DNA of 64,000 nt, taken from positions 37,648-101,647 of the forward strand of contig NZ_JNJA01000014.1 in assembly GCF_000702665.1 (NCBI RefSeq), given 5' to 3'. The position numbers were made by a program, and so were the translations under genes. Positions 18,122 to 27,224 of the stretch are shown one piece after another (positions within the stretch are counted from its first letter, which is position 1; each line of letters opens with the position of its first letter). Origin of the DNA: Solidesulfovibrio alcoholivorans DSM 5433 (GTDB lineage: Bacteria > Desulfobacterota > Desulfovibrionia > Desulfovibrionales > Desulfovibrionaceae). Below the pieces are notes generated by a model. That model was not told the origin of the DNA. It saw only the letters and a list, made by a program, of their open reading frames with translations, and made no database searches.

Positions 18122-19144
18122 ATGCGCAGCGTCCCCGTCGAAGAAGCCAAAGGCATGGTCCTTTGCCACGACATCACCCGCATCGTCCCCGGCGAGGGCA
18201 AGGGGCCGGCGTTCCGCAAAGGCCACGTCATCGCCGCCGAGGACATCCCCACCCTGCTGCGCCTGGGCAAGGAACATATCTATGTCTGGGACCTCGCCGA
18301 GGGGCTCGTGCACGAGGACGACGCCGCCGCGCGCATCGCCAGGGCCGTGGCCGGCCAGGGCACGACCCTGACCCAGCCCTGCGAAGGCCGCATCAATCTT
18401 CTGGCCGACCGGCGCGGCCTGCTCAAGATCAACACAGAGGCGTTGTTCCGGCTCAACTCCATCGACGAGGTGACCATCGCCACCATCCACGGCGACGCGG
18501 TCGTCTCCCCCGGCCAGATGCTGGCCGGCACGCGGGTCGTTCCCCTGGTTGTCGCCAAGGAGCGGCTGGAGGCGGTGGAGGCGGTCACGGCCGAAACCGG
18601 CGCGGTGGTGTCCGTGCAGCCTTTCCGCCCGCTTCGCGTGGGCGTGGTGACCACCGGCGGCGAGGTCTACCACGGCCGCATCGAGGACAAGTTCGGGCCG
18701 GTGCTGCGCCGCAAGTTCGATGCGCTGGGCTGTCAGGTCTTCCGCCAGGTCATCGTGCCCGACGATCGGGACATGACCGTGCGGGCCATCCGCCAGCTTT
18801 TGGCCGAAGGCGCGGAGATGATCGCGGTCACGGGTGGCATGTCCGTCGATCCCGACGACCTCTCCCCCTCCTCGATCCGGGCCGCCGGAGGCGAAGTCGT
18901 GACTTACGGCTCGCCCACCTTCCCGGGGGCCATGTTCATGCTCGCCTACATCGGCGAAACGCCTGTCGTCGGTCTGCCCGGCTGCGTCATGTACCACAAG
19001 GCCAGCATCTTCGACCTGACGGTGCCGCGGCTTGTTGCCGGCGAAAAGCTTTCCAAGCCCGACATTGTGGCGTTGGGGCACGGCGGGCTGTGCGCCATGT
19101 GTCCGGAATGCCGGTATCCGCTGTGCGGATTCGGCAAGAATTAG
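18122..19144 (+). CDS. MoeA/MogA-like molybdopterin-binding protein
   Basis: A 340-residue protein with a MoCF-type molybdopterin-binding domain: VGVVTTGGEVYHG near residue 175, then VIVPDD and VTGGMSVDPDD near 240. It should act in molybdate insertion into molybdopterin for the aldehyde oxidoreductase encoded next to it. The N-terminal 100 residues (MRSVPVEEAKGMVLCHDITR) resemble the MoeA start. The C-terminus ends in a small Cys4 knot, CAMCPECRYPLCGFGKN, absent from ordinary MoeA, which may bind zinc or iron. It starts behind AAGGAG and is the first gene of the locus. Confidence 0.85.
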   Translation: MRSVPVEEAKGMVLCHDITRIVPGEGKGPAFRKGHVIAAEDIPTLLRLGKEHIYVWDLAEGLVHEDDAAARIARAVAGQGTTLTQPCEGRINLLADRRGLLKINTEALFRLNSIDEVTIATIHGDAVVSPGQMLAGTRVVPLVVAKERLEAVEAVTAETGAVVSVQPFRPLRVGVVTTGGEVYHGRIEDKFGPVLRRKFDALGCQVFRQVIVPDDRDMTVRAIRQLLAEGAEMIAVTGGMSVDPDDLSPSSIRAAGGEVVTYGSPTFPGAMFMLAYIGETPVVGLPGCVMYHKASIFDLTVPRLVAGEKLSKPDIVALGHGGLCAMCPECRYPLCGFGKN

Positions 19145-19281
19145 GCGTATCGCGGCCGTCGGCCGCTGACTGGGGAACATCCGCGCGAGGACGATAGCAG
19201 GAGGCGCGCTGGGCCACGACCCGATTCCGCGTCCCGCGTCGGCGAAAACGGCAATCATCTAACCAGAGCACGGAGAGAAGC

Positions 19282-22032
19282 ATGGAGATCGCAAAAAAAG
19301 CGGAAAAAATCTGGGTCGTGAATGGCATTGAGCGCAAGCTCATCGTCGATCCCGACGCCTTTCTGTCCGAGGTGCTGCGCGAGCAGATGCACCTGGTCGG
19401 CACCAAGGTCGGCTGCGGCAAGGGCCAGTGCGGCGCCTGCTCCGTCATCCTCGACGGCAAGGTCGTGCGCGCCTGCATCACCAAGGTCCGCCGCATCGAA
19501 AACTACGCCAACATCACCACGATCGAAGGTCTGGGCACCCCCAAGAACCTGCACCCGCTGCAGGTGGCCTGGGTGGTCAACGGCGCGGCCCAATGCGGCT
19601 TCTGCACCCCGGGCTTCATCATGTCCGCCAAGGGCCTGCTGGACGAGAATCCCAAGCCCACCCGCGAGCAGGTGCGCGATTGGTTCCAGAAGCACAAGAA
19701 CGTGTGCCGCTGCACCGGCTACATCCCGCTGGTCGACTCCGTCATGGACGCCGCCAAGGTGCTGCGCGGCGAGATGACCCTCGACATCAACCACAACTTC
19801 CCGGCCGACGGCAACATTTTCAACTCGCGTGCGCCGCGTCCCTCCGGCGTGGCCAAGGTCACCGGCCAGTGGGCCTTCGGCGACGACCAGAAGCTCCAGC
19901 TGCCGCCCGACACCCTGCACCTGGCCATTGTCGAAGCCCGCGTGTCCCACGCCAACATCAAGGGCATCGACGTCTCCGAAGCCCTCAAGATGGAAGGCGT
20001 CCACAGCGTCATCACCGCCAAGGACGTCAAGGGCAAGAACCGCATCACCGGTCTGATCACCTTCCCCACCAACAAGGGTGACGGTTGGGATCGTCCGATC
20101 CTGTGCGACGAGAAGGTGTTCCAGTACGGCGACGCCATCGCCCTGGTCGCCGCCACTTCCGAAAAGATCGCCCGCGCCGCCGCCGAGCTGGTCAAGGTCG
20201 ATCTGGAAGTCCTGCCGGCCTACATGAACGCCCCGGCGGCCATGGCCGAAGACGCCATCGAGATCCACCCCGGCACCCCCAACACCTACTACAAGCAGGG
20301 CCTGGTCAAGGGCGACGATCCCGCGCCCTTCTTCAGCAGCCCCGACTGCGTGGTGGCCGAAGGCAGCTACTACACCCAGCGCCAGCCGCACCTGCCCATC
20401 GAGCCTGACGTCGGCTACGCCATGTACGACGAGGACGGCATCCTGCGCATCTACTCCAAGTCCATCGGCCTGTACCTGCACCTGTACATGATCGCCCCGG
20501 GCCTCGGCGTCGAGCCGGACAAGATCGCCCTGATCCAGCTGCCCACCGGCGGCACCTTCGGCTACAAGTTCAGCCCGACCATGGAAGCCCTCGTCGGCGC
20601 CGCCACCATGGCCACCGGCCGTCCCTGCCACCTGCACTACAACTACGCGCAGCAGCAGTACTACACCGGCAAGCGCTCCCCGTTCTGGACCACCGGCAAG
20701 GTGGCCGCCGACAAGAAGACCGGCAAGATCAAGGGCACCCAGCACGAGTGGATCTGCGACCACGGTCCCTACTCCGAGTTCGGCGACCTGCTGACCCTGC
20801 GCGGCGCCCAGTACTTCATGGCCGGCTACGGCATCCCGAACATGCGCGCCGTGGGCTATTGCGTGTGCACCAACCACGGTTGGGGTTCGGCCTTCCGCGG
20901 CTACGGCTCGCCGGAGATCATGTTCCCCTCCGAGGTCCTGATGGACGAGCTGGCCCTCAAGGGCGGCTGGGATCCGCTGGAACTGCGCTACACCAACTGC
21001 TACCGCCCGGGCGACACCACCCCGACCGGACAGGTGCCTGACTCCTTCATGTATCCGGAGATGATCGACATCCTCCGGCCCAAGTACAAGGCGGCCCTGG
21101 CCAACGCCAAGCGCCACTCCACCGACACCCTGAAGAAGGGCGTGGGCGTGGCCTTCGGCATCTACGGCGCGGGCCTTGACGGCGCGGACTCCGCCGGCGC
21201 CGACGTCGAGCTCAACGCCGACGGCACCATCACGATCTTCAACACCTGGCAGGACCATGGCCAGGGTTCCGACCTCGGCACCCTGTGCTTCGCCCACGAG
21301 GCCCTCAAGCCCCTGGGCATCCCGGCCTCCAAGCTGAAGATCTTCCTCAACGACACCAGCAAGTGCCCGAACTCCGGCCCGGCCGGCGGTTCGCGCTCCA
21401 ACGTCCTCGTCGGCAACGCCATCATCAACGGCTGCACGCAGCTCGTCGACGCCATGCGCAAGCCCGACGGCTCGTTCCGCACCTACGACGAGATGGTGAA
21501 AGACGGCCTCAAGACCAAGTACAACGGCACGTGGACCCAGCCGGCCACCGACTGCGACCCGAACACCGGCCAGGGCAACCCGTTCGCCAACTACATGTAC
21601 GGCCTGTTCATGGCCGAAGTGACCGTGGACACCACCACCGGCAAGACCCAGGTCGACAAGATGACCCTGGTGGAAGACATCGGCACCCTGACCAACCGCC
21701 AGACCGTCGACGGCCAGAACTGGGGCGGCTTGGCCCAGGGCGTCGGCCTGGCCCTGTCCGAGGACTTCGAGGACATCAAGAAGCACTCGTCCCTCGCCGG
21801 CGCGGGCGTGCCCTACATCAAGGACATCCCGGACGTCATGGAGCTGATCTACGTCGACTCGCCGCGTGAACACGGCCCGTTCGGCGGTTCGGGCGTCGGC
21901 GAAGTGCCGCTGTGCGGTCCGCACCCGGCCATCATCAACGCCATCGCCAACGCCACCGGCGGCGCTTTCGTCCGTCACCTCCCGGCCTACCCCGAGAAGG
22001 TGCTGGCCGCCATCAAGGAGCTTGGCAAGTAA
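19282..22032 (+). CDS. mop: Aldehyde oxidoreductase, MOP type (xanthine oxidase family)
   Basis: Molybdenum hydroxylase that oxidises aldehydes to carboxylic acids, 916 residues against 907 for the D. gigas enzyme. The N-terminal [2Fe-2S] domain has GCGKGQCGACSV; the second has CGFCTPG and CRCTGY. The molybdenum domain shows GWGSAFRGYGSPE and the catalytic glutamate in GVGEVPL (residue 874). There is no FAD domain, as in D. gigas MOP, so electrons leave through the iron-sulfur clusters to an external partner. The enzyme needs molybdopterin cytosine dinucleotide, matching the MocA-like gene of the locus. Its natural supply is aldehyde from alcohol dehydrogenase. Confidence 0.95.
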   Translation: MEIAKKAEKIWVVNGIERKLIVDPDAFLSEVLREQMHLVGTKVGCGKGQCGACSVILDGKVVRACITKVRRIENYANITTIEGLGTPKNLHPLQVAWVVNGAAQCGFCTPGFIMSAKGLLDENPKPTREQVRDWFQKHKNVCRCTGYIPLVDSVMDAAKVLRGEMTLDINHNFPADGNIFNSRAPRPSGVAKVTGQWAFGDDQKLQLPPDTLHLAIVEARVSHANIKGIDVSEALKMEGVHSVITAKDVKGKNRITGLITFPTNKGDGWDRPILCDEKVFQYGDAIALVAATSEKIARAAAELVKVDLEVLPAYMNAPAAMAEDAIEIHPGTPNTYYKQGLVKGDDPAPFFSSPDCVVAEGSYYTQRQPHLPIEPDVGYAMYDEDGILRIYSKSIGLYLHLYMIAPGLGVEPDKIALIQLPTGGTFGYKFSPTMEALVGAATMATGRPCHLHYNYAQQQYYTGKRSPFWTTGKVAADKKTGKIKGTQHEWICDHGPYSEFGDLLTLRGAQYFMAGYGIPNMRAVGYCVCTNHGWGSAFRGYGSPEIMFPSEVLMDELALKGGWDPLELRYTNCYRPGDTTPTGQVPDSFMYPEMIDILRPKYKAALANAKRHSTDTLKKGVGVAFGIYGAGLDGADSAGADVELNADGTITIFNTWQDHGQGSDLGTLCFAHEALKPLGIPASKLKIFLNDTSKCPNSGPAGGSRSNVLVGNAIINGCTQLVDAMRKPDGSFRTYDEMVKDGLKTKYNGTWTQPATDCDPNTGQGNPFANYMYGLFMAEVTVDTTTGKTQVDKMTLVEDIGTLTNRQTVDGQNWGGLAQGVGLALSEDFEDIKKHSSLAGAGVPYIKDIPDVMELIYVDSPREHGPFGGSGVGEVPLCGPHPAIINAIANATGGAFVRHLPAYPEKVLAAIKELGK

Positions 22033-22117
22033 CCTTCGGGGTCTTACACTCCGCTAAAAACGAACAACGGGGCGGGCGCGATGCGCCCGTCCCGTTGTTT
22101 CCCACCGGAAGGCATCC

Positions 22118-24418
22118 ATGAATCAGCAGGACCTGCGAGACATCGAGTACAGGTGCATCGAGGAAGAACATCCGACCTGTCAGGCCGCCTGTCCCATTTC
22201 CGTGGACGTGCGCTCCTTCATGGGCAAGATGGCCGCTGGCGACGTCGCCGGCGCGCGCAAGATCCTCGACCGCACCATGCCCCTGCCTGGCGTCCTCGGA
22301 CGCATCTGCGACCATCCCTGCGAACTGGCCTGCATCCGGCAAAACGTCGGCGGCGCGCTGGCCGTCGGCGATCTCGAGCGCGCCTGCGTCATGGCGTCTC
22401 CGGCCGGCGGCAAGCCCATGTGCATGCCGTCCAAAGGCAAGACCGTGGCCGCCCTCGGCGGGGACCTGAGTTCCCTCACCCTCGCCTGGGACCTGGCCAA
22501 GAAAGGCTTCGCCGTGACCCTCTACGTCGCCGCGGACGCCCCCGGCGGCAAGCTCAACGACATTTCCCCCGACGTCCTGCCGCCCGAGGCCCTTGCCGCG
22601 GACGTCGCCATGCTCGGCCGCATGGGCGTCACCATCAAGACCGGCCAGACCGTGGACGCCGCGCTCCTCGACACGCTCGCCGCCTCGTGCGACGCCGTCT
22701 ACGTCGAATGCGCCAGCCGCGACCTTTGCGGCCTCACCCGGGCCGACGTCGATCCCATCACCCTGCAAGGCCCCAAGCCGAACGTCTTCTGCGGCGGCTG
22801 GCCCCAGCCCGACGGTTCCCGGTCCGTCATCGCCCTGGTCGCCGAAGGCCGCCGGGCCGCCATGACCATCGACCGCCTCACCGCCGGCGCGAGTCTCACC
22901 ACGAGCCGCGAAAAGGAAGGCGTCACCAAGACCCGGACGTTCACGAGCCTCAAGGGCGTGCCCGCGGTACCGCGCACCGAACCGGCCGACCGCATCGCCG
23001 GCTTCCCCCCGGACGCCGCCAGGGCCGAGGCCGCCCGCTGCCTCCAGTGCGACTGCATGGAGTGCGTCAAGGTCTGCGAATTCCTCAAGCACTACAAGGG
23101 CTACCCCAAACTCTACGCCCGGCAGATCTACAACAACCTGTCCATCGTCCTCGGCAACCACTATCTCAACCGCATGATCGATTCCTGCACCCTGTGCGGG
23201 CTGTGCACCGAGGTCTGCCCCGAGGACTTCTCCATGGCCGAGCTCTGCCTCGACTCGCGCCGCGACATGGTCAAGCGCGGCAAGATGCCGCCTTCGGCCC
23301 ACGAATTCGCCCTGGAGGACATGGCCTTTTCCAACGGCGAGGACTTTGCCCTGATGCGAGGCGAACCCGGCAAGGACCGCTGCGCCCATCTCTTTTTCCC
23401 CGGCTGCCAGCTCGGCGGCGAACCCGACAGCCGCATTCCCGAAGCCTACGCCTTCCTGCGCGCCAAGCTCGACGGCGGCGTGGCCCTGTCGCTCGGCTGC
23501 TGTGGCGCGCCGGCGCTGTGGGCCGGCCGCGACGCGCTTTTCGAGGAAGTCGTGGCCGCCTTCAAGCGCCAGTGGGAGGCCATCGGCAAGCCGCGCCTCA
23601 TCACGGCCTGCGCCTCGTGCCTGTCGGTGTTTCGCCAGGCCGCGCCGGACATCCCGGCCGTCTCCCTCTGGGAGGTCATCGAAAAGGAAACCGGGCTGCC
23701 CGCGGCCACAGGCTACACCCCGGCCGCGCCGGTCGCCGTGCACGACTCCTGTACCTCGCGCCACGACGCAGCCAACCAGGCCGCCATCCGGGCCATCCTG
23801 GAAAAGCGCGGCGTGCCCTTCGAGGAACTGCCGCTCTCCGGCCGCTACACCGAATGCTGCGGCTACGGCGGCCTTGCCGCCAACGCCCACCCGGAACTGG
23901 CCAAGGCCATCACCGAGCGCCGCGCCGCCGCCTCGGACCGCGACTTCCTGGCCACCTGCGCCATGTGCCGCGACCGCCTGTCCCACGTGGGCAAGCGCGC
24001 CTACCACCTGCTCGACATCCTGTTCCCGGGCAAGGACGCCGCCGACCCGGCCACGCGCCCCGATCCCGGCTTTTCCATGCGCCACGAAACCCGCGCCCGC
24101 CTGCGCCGCGAGTTGCTCGCCTCGGTCTGGAACGAGCGCGTGGACGCCAAGGCCCCGGTCGGCCCGGATTTCGTCGTCAGCCCCGAAGTGCGCGCGCGCA
24201 TGGAGGCGCGGCACATCCTCGACGACGACGTGCGGCGCGTTCTCGCCCATGCCGAAACGACCAACCGCAAGTTCCTCGACCGCGAAACCGGCCGTTTCCT
24301 GGCCAGTTTCACCCCCCACCGCGTCACCTACTGGGTGGAATACGTGATGGAAGAGGGCGTCGCCCGCGTGTTCACGGCCTACAGCCACCGCATGAACGTG
24401 GTCGGCGTGGGGAAATAG
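22118..24418 (+). CDS. Multidomain Fe-S oxidoreductase: GltD-like N-terminus, Hdr-type C-terminus
   Basis: A 766-residue fusion and probable redox partner of the aldehyde oxidoreductase. The N-terminus is like the iron-sulfur domain of GltD (CQAACPISVDVRSF, GRICDHPCELACIR), followed by a Rossmann-like part in which the usual GxGxxG is replaced by ALGGDLSSLTLAWDL. The middle has a ferredoxin pair (CLQCDCMECVKVCEF, CTLCGLCTEVCPEDF), and the C-terminal half has HdrB-type CCG modules (FFPGCQLGG, SLGCCGAPALW, CASC, then DSCTSRHD, TECCGYGGL, TCAMCRD). Flavin binding is doubtful given the altered loop. It starts 85 bases after mop. Confidence 0.8.
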   Translation: MNQQDLRDIEYRCIEEEHPTCQAACPISVDVRSFMGKMAAGDVAGARKILDRTMPLPGVLGRICDHPCELACIRQNVGGALAVGDLERACVMASPAGGKPMCMPSKGKTVAALGGDLSSLTLAWDLAKKGFAVTLYVAADAPGGKLNDISPDVLPPEALAADVAMLGRMGVTIKTGQTVDAALLDTLAASCDAVYVECASRDLCGLTRADVDPITLQGPKPNVFCGGWPQPDGSRSVIALVAEGRRAAMTIDRLTAGASLTTSREKEGVTKTRTFTSLKGVPAVPRTEPADRIAGFPPDAARAEAARCLQCDCMECVKVCEFLKHYKGYPKLYARQIYNNLSIVLGNHYLNRMIDSCTLCGLCTEVCPEDFSMAELCLDSRRDMVKRGKMPPSAHEFALEDMAFSNGEDFALMRGEPGKDRCAHLFFPGCQLGGEPDSRIPEAYAFLRAKLDGGVALSLGCCGAPALWAGRDALFEEVVAAFKRQWEAIGKPRLITACASCLSVFRQAAPDIPAVSLWEVIEKETGLPAATGYTPAAPVAVHDSCTSRHDAANQAAIRAILEKRGVPFEELPLSGRYTECCGYGGLAANAHPELAKAITERRAAASDRDFLATCAMCRDRLSHVGKRAYHLLDILFPGKDAADPATRPDPGFSMRHETRARLRRELLASVWNERVDAKAPVGPDFVVSPEVRARMEARHILDDDVRRVLAHAETTNRKFLDRETGRFLASFTPHRVTYWVEYVMEEGVARVFTAYSHRMNVVGVGK

Positions 24419-24442
24419 GGCGAGCGGAAGAGAAAAAAAGAT

Positions 24443-24480
24443 GCCTCCGGCGGCCGGGGGGATAATCCCCCCCGGACCCC
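24443..24480 (+). repeat. Dispersed hairpin element, copy 2
   Basis: GCCTCCGGCGGCC followed by the hairpin GGGGGG-ATAA-TCCCCCCC and GGACCCC, between the Hdr-type fusion and the small Cys4 gene inside the operon. Confidence 0.8.
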
Positions 24481-24516
24481 CTTGAAGGGGTGTGAAAGGG
24501 GACAGGAGATACGTTT

Positions 24517-24732
24517 ATGGCTGAATCGCTCGTTTATCTGCCGCAATCCGGCGACTGGACCTGCTGCTCCTGCGGCGATCCGCTTGAGCCCCGGGATGCC
24601 TCGGTCACCTATCTCGAAGGCGGCTTCACCATCCAGGTGCTCACCTGCCCCAAGTGCAATATGGCGCTTTTGCCCGAGTACGTGGCTGTGGGCAAAATGC
24701 TGGAAGTGGAGCAGTTGCTGGAGGACAAGTAG
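24517..24732 (+). CDS. Small Cys4 redox or zinc-ribbon protein (DVU_1557-like)
   Basis: A 71-residue cytoplasmic protein with cysteine pairs CCSCGDPLEP near residue 17 and CPKCNM near residue 48, fitting a zinc ribbon or rubredoxin-like knuckle. It matches what I recall of a family named after D. vulgaris DVU_1557, annotated as a redox protein and found beside aldehyde oxidoreductase genes. It starts behind CAGGAGAT and its stop overlaps the next start (TAGTG). Its partner and substrate are unknown. Confidence 0.75.
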   Translation: MAESLVYLPQSGDWTCCSCGDPLEPRDASVTYLEGGFTIQVLTCPKCNMALLPEYVAVGKMLEVEQLLEDK

Positions 24733-25424
24733 TGCAGGTCGCCGTCGCGCCGTATGCGCGGGAGGATTTCCAGCGCGTGGCCGGCGAAACCCTGCGGCCC
24801 GGCGGCCTGACCCTGACCGCGCGCGCCCTGGCCGCCTGCCGTTTCGCCCCCGGGGCCAGGGTTCTCGACCTCGGCTGCGGGCCGGGCGCGACCCTCGGAC
24901 TCCTGGCCGAAGACGGCCTTTGCGCCGCCGGCCTCGACGCGTCGGAAGAATTTCTGGCCCAGGCGGCCCTCCGCGGTCCGGTCGTCCGGGGACACGCGCA
25001 GGAGCTGCCCCTGCGCGACGGCTGCCTGGACGGCGTCTTTTGCGAATGCGTGCTCTCCGCAACCGGCGACGCGCCCGCAACCCTTGCCGCCATCGCCCGC
25101 GCGCTACGCCCGGGCGGGCTGCTCGCCCTCACCGACCTCTACCTGCGCCCCGGTCCGCAGCCGGGCAGCGCCGCCGCCGGCTGCGTGGCCGGGGCCGTCC
25201 CGCGCGAGGTCCTGACGCGCCAACTGGAAGCCGCCGGCCTCGCCCCGTTATTTTTCGAGGACCATACGAAGCTTCTGACCGAACTGGCCTGCCGCCTGAC
25301 CATGGCCCTGGGTTCGGCCCAAAGCGTCGTCGCCATGCTTACGGGCCGCGATCCGGCATGCGCCGGCGGACCGCGTCCGCGCCTGGGCTACTGCCTGATC
25401 CTGGCCGCCAAGGAGACGCCATGA
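24732..25424 (+). CDS. trsM: SAM-dependent methyltransferase, TrsM-like (DVU_1556 family)
   Basis: A 230-residue class I methyltransferase. The SAM-binding loop is VLDLGCGPGATLGLLAEDG near residue 45, with the acidic loop GLDAS and the later motif LRPGGLLALTDLYL. The start is a GTG that overlaps the stop of the Cys4 gene. Four of its seven cysteines, including one beside the motif at CECVLSATGD, are not typical of small-molecule methyltransferases. The target is unknown; in this locus it could be a modified cofactor or a partner protein. The TrsM name is from memory of a curated family always found with the radical SAM protein TrsS. Confidence 0.78.
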   Translation: MQVAVAPYAREDFQRVAGETLRPGGLTLTARALAACRFAPGARVLDLGCGPGATLGLLAEDGLCAAGLDASEEFLAQAALRGPVVRGHAQELPLRDGCLDGVFCECVLSATGDAPATLAAIARALRPGGLLALTDLYLRPGPQPGSAAAGCVAGAVPREVLTRQLEAAGLAPLFFEDHTKLLTELACRLTMALGSAQSVVAMLTGRDPACAGGPRPRLGYCLILAAKETP

Positions 25425-25864
25425 ATCCCGCGATGCTCGACATCATGCCCCTTGCGGCGAAGAACTACTGTTGCAGCCAGATCCTCATGCTCATGGCGTT
25501 GCGCGCCCAGGGGATCGAGAACTGGGAGCTCGTGCGCGCCGCGTCCGGCGTGTGCCACGGCATGGGCGCTTCGGGCCTGACCTGCGGCATCCTGACCGGC
25601 GGCTGCCTGGTGATCGGTCTCTACGTCGGCCGAGGCCGCGAGGAGGAGCTGCAAAACGACAAGGCCGACCTCCTCGTCACCGAATTCGTGGACTGGTTCC
25701 GCGACCGCGTGATTCCCGACTACGGCGACATCACCTGCCAGGCCGTGCTCGGCGACGGCAAGCCCGACGTCACCCGTTGCGGCGGCCTGCTCGCCGAGGC
25801 CTGGGACCAGATCCTGACCATTTTGACCGAAGCCGGCATCGACCCGTCGCAGCCCCGGGAGTGA
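25421..25864 (+). CDS. C-GCAxxG-C-C family protein (DVU_1555-like)
   Basis: A 147-residue protein of the redox-active C_GCAxxG_C_C family, with spaced cysteines in KNYCCSQILMLMAL, SGVCHGMGASGLTCGILTGG and later DITCQAVLG and TRCGGLL. Such proteins are thought to bind a metal or Fe-S centre, and none has a firm function. No signal peptide is visible, and the glycine-rich cysteine segment is the most hydrophobic part. It overlaps the methyltransferase by four bases and is followed two bases later by the radical SAM gene, so it is a likely substrate or carrier for those two enzymes. Confidence 0.78.
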   Translation: MNPAMLDIMPLAAKNYCCSQILMLMALRAQGIENWELVRAASGVCHGMGASGLTCGILTGGCLVIGLYVGRGREEELQNDKADLLVTEFVDWFRDRVIPDYGDITCQAVLGDGKPDVTRCGGLLAEAWDQILTILTEAGIDPSQPRE

Positions 25865-25865
25865 C

Positions 25866-27224
25866 ATGACCGCGCCTTCCGGTTCCTTTCCGACCACGAG
25901 CCTTTGCCCCGTCTGTCTGCGCCGGGTGACCGCCCGGCGCGAGTGCGACGGCCCGGACGGCTGGATCGTCAAAACCTGTCCCGAGCACGGGGAGTTTCGC
26001 GCCCGCTTCTGGCACGGCCCGCCCGGCCTGACCGGCTGGAACCGGCCCAAGGTGCCGGGCGCGCCGCCGCCGCGACTCACACAGTCGCACCGGGGCTGCC
26101 CCTACGACTGCGGCCTGTGCCCGGAGCATGGCCAGCGCACCTGTACCGCGCTTTTCGAGATCACCGCCCGCTGCAACCTGCGCTGCCCGGTCTGTTTCGC
26201 CACGGCGGGAGAGGCCCCGCCGCCCGATCCTTCCCTTGAGGCCCTGGCCGCGCGCTTCGAAACCATTTTCGCCGCCGTCGGGCCGGTCAACGTCCAGCTT
26301 TCCGGCGGCGAGCCCACCATGCGCGACGACCTGCCCGAGGTGGTGGCCGCCTGCCGCCGCGCCGGGTTTGCCTTCGTACAGCTCAACACCAACGGGTTGC
26401 GCCTGGCCGAAGACGCGGCGCTGGCCTCGCGCCTGGCCGCGGCCGGCCTCGTCTCGGTCTTTTTGCAGTTTGACGGCGACGACGCCGCCTGCCGGACCCT
26501 TCGCGGCGCGCCGCTTCTGGACAAAAAGCTCGCCGCCATCGACGCCTGCGTCGCGGCCGGCATCGGCGTGGTCCTGGTGCCGACCATCGCGCCGGGGGTC
26601 AACGACGGCCAGCTCGGCGACATCGTGCGTCTGGCCCGGGCCAAGGCTCCGGGCGTGCGCGGCGTGCATTTCCAGCCCGTCAGCTCCTTTGGCCGCTACC
26701 CCTGGGAGAGCGGCGAAGGCGTGCGCGTGACCCTGCCCGACCTCATGCGCGGCCTGGAAGCGCAGACCGGCGGCATGATCCGAGCCGAGCACTTCCATCC
26801 CCCGGGCTGCGAGCACTCGCTGTGCTCCTTTTCCCAGCCCTACCTGCTGACCGGCGAGGACGGGCTTGCCCCGGCCGCGGCCACGGGAAAGACCTGTTGC
26901 ACGCCCGCGCCCATCGCCGCCGACGAGGGCGCGCGCCGGGCGAAAAGCTTCGTCGCCAGGCAGTGGGCCGCGCCGACCTTCCCGCCGAAGCCCACGGGGC
27001 CGATCGACGATTTCGACCGCTTCCTGGCCGACGCCGCCACCTCGCGCCGGCTCACCATTTCGGCCATGGCCTTCCAGGACGCCTGGACGCTCGACCTCGA
27101 ACGCACGCGCGGCTGCTGCATCCACGTGGCCACGCCCGACAACCGGCTCGTGCCCTTTTGCCTCTACAACCTGACGGCCGCCGACGGCCGCACGCTCTAC
27201 CGGGGACAGGAACCGTGCGCCTAA
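25866..27224 (+). CDS. trsS: Radical SAM protein, TrsS-like
   Basis: A 452-residue radical SAM enzyme. The N-terminus has a Cys-rich zinc-ribbon-like part (CPVCLRRVTARREC, CPEHGEF) and CPYDCGLCPEHG; the [4Fe-4S]-SAM motif is CNLRCPVC near residue 103, followed by NVQLSGGEPTMRDDLPE, the GGE motif. The C-terminus carries further cysteines, CEHSLCSFS, GKTCCTPAP and GCCIH, suggesting auxiliary clusters. I recall a curated family, TrsS, with selenoprotein members; here the equivalent positions appear as cysteines. The architecture resembles enzymes that modify complex lipids or cofactors, but the reaction is unknown. Confidence 0.82.
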   Translation: MTAPSGSFPTTSLCPVCLRRVTARRECDGPDGWIVKTCPEHGEFRARFWHGPPGLTGWNRPKVPGAPPPRLTQSHRGCPYDCGLCPEHGQRTCTALFEITARCNLRCPVCFATAGEAPPPDPSLEALAARFETIFAAVGPVNVQLSGGEPTMRDDLPEVVAACRRAGFAFVQLNTNGLRLAEDAALASRLAAAGLVSVFLQFDGDDAACRTLRGAPLLDKKLAAIDACVAAGIGVVLVPTIAPGVNDGQLGDIVRLARAKAPGVRGVHFQPVSSFGRYPWESGEGVRVTLPDLMRGLEAQTGGMIRAEHFHPPGCEHSLCSFSQPYLLTGEDGLAPAAATGKTCCTPAPIAADEGARRAKSFVARQWAAPTFPPKPTGPIDDFDRFLADAATSRRLTISAMAFQDAWTLDLERTRGCCIHVATPDNRLVPFCLYNLTAADGRTLYRGQEPCA

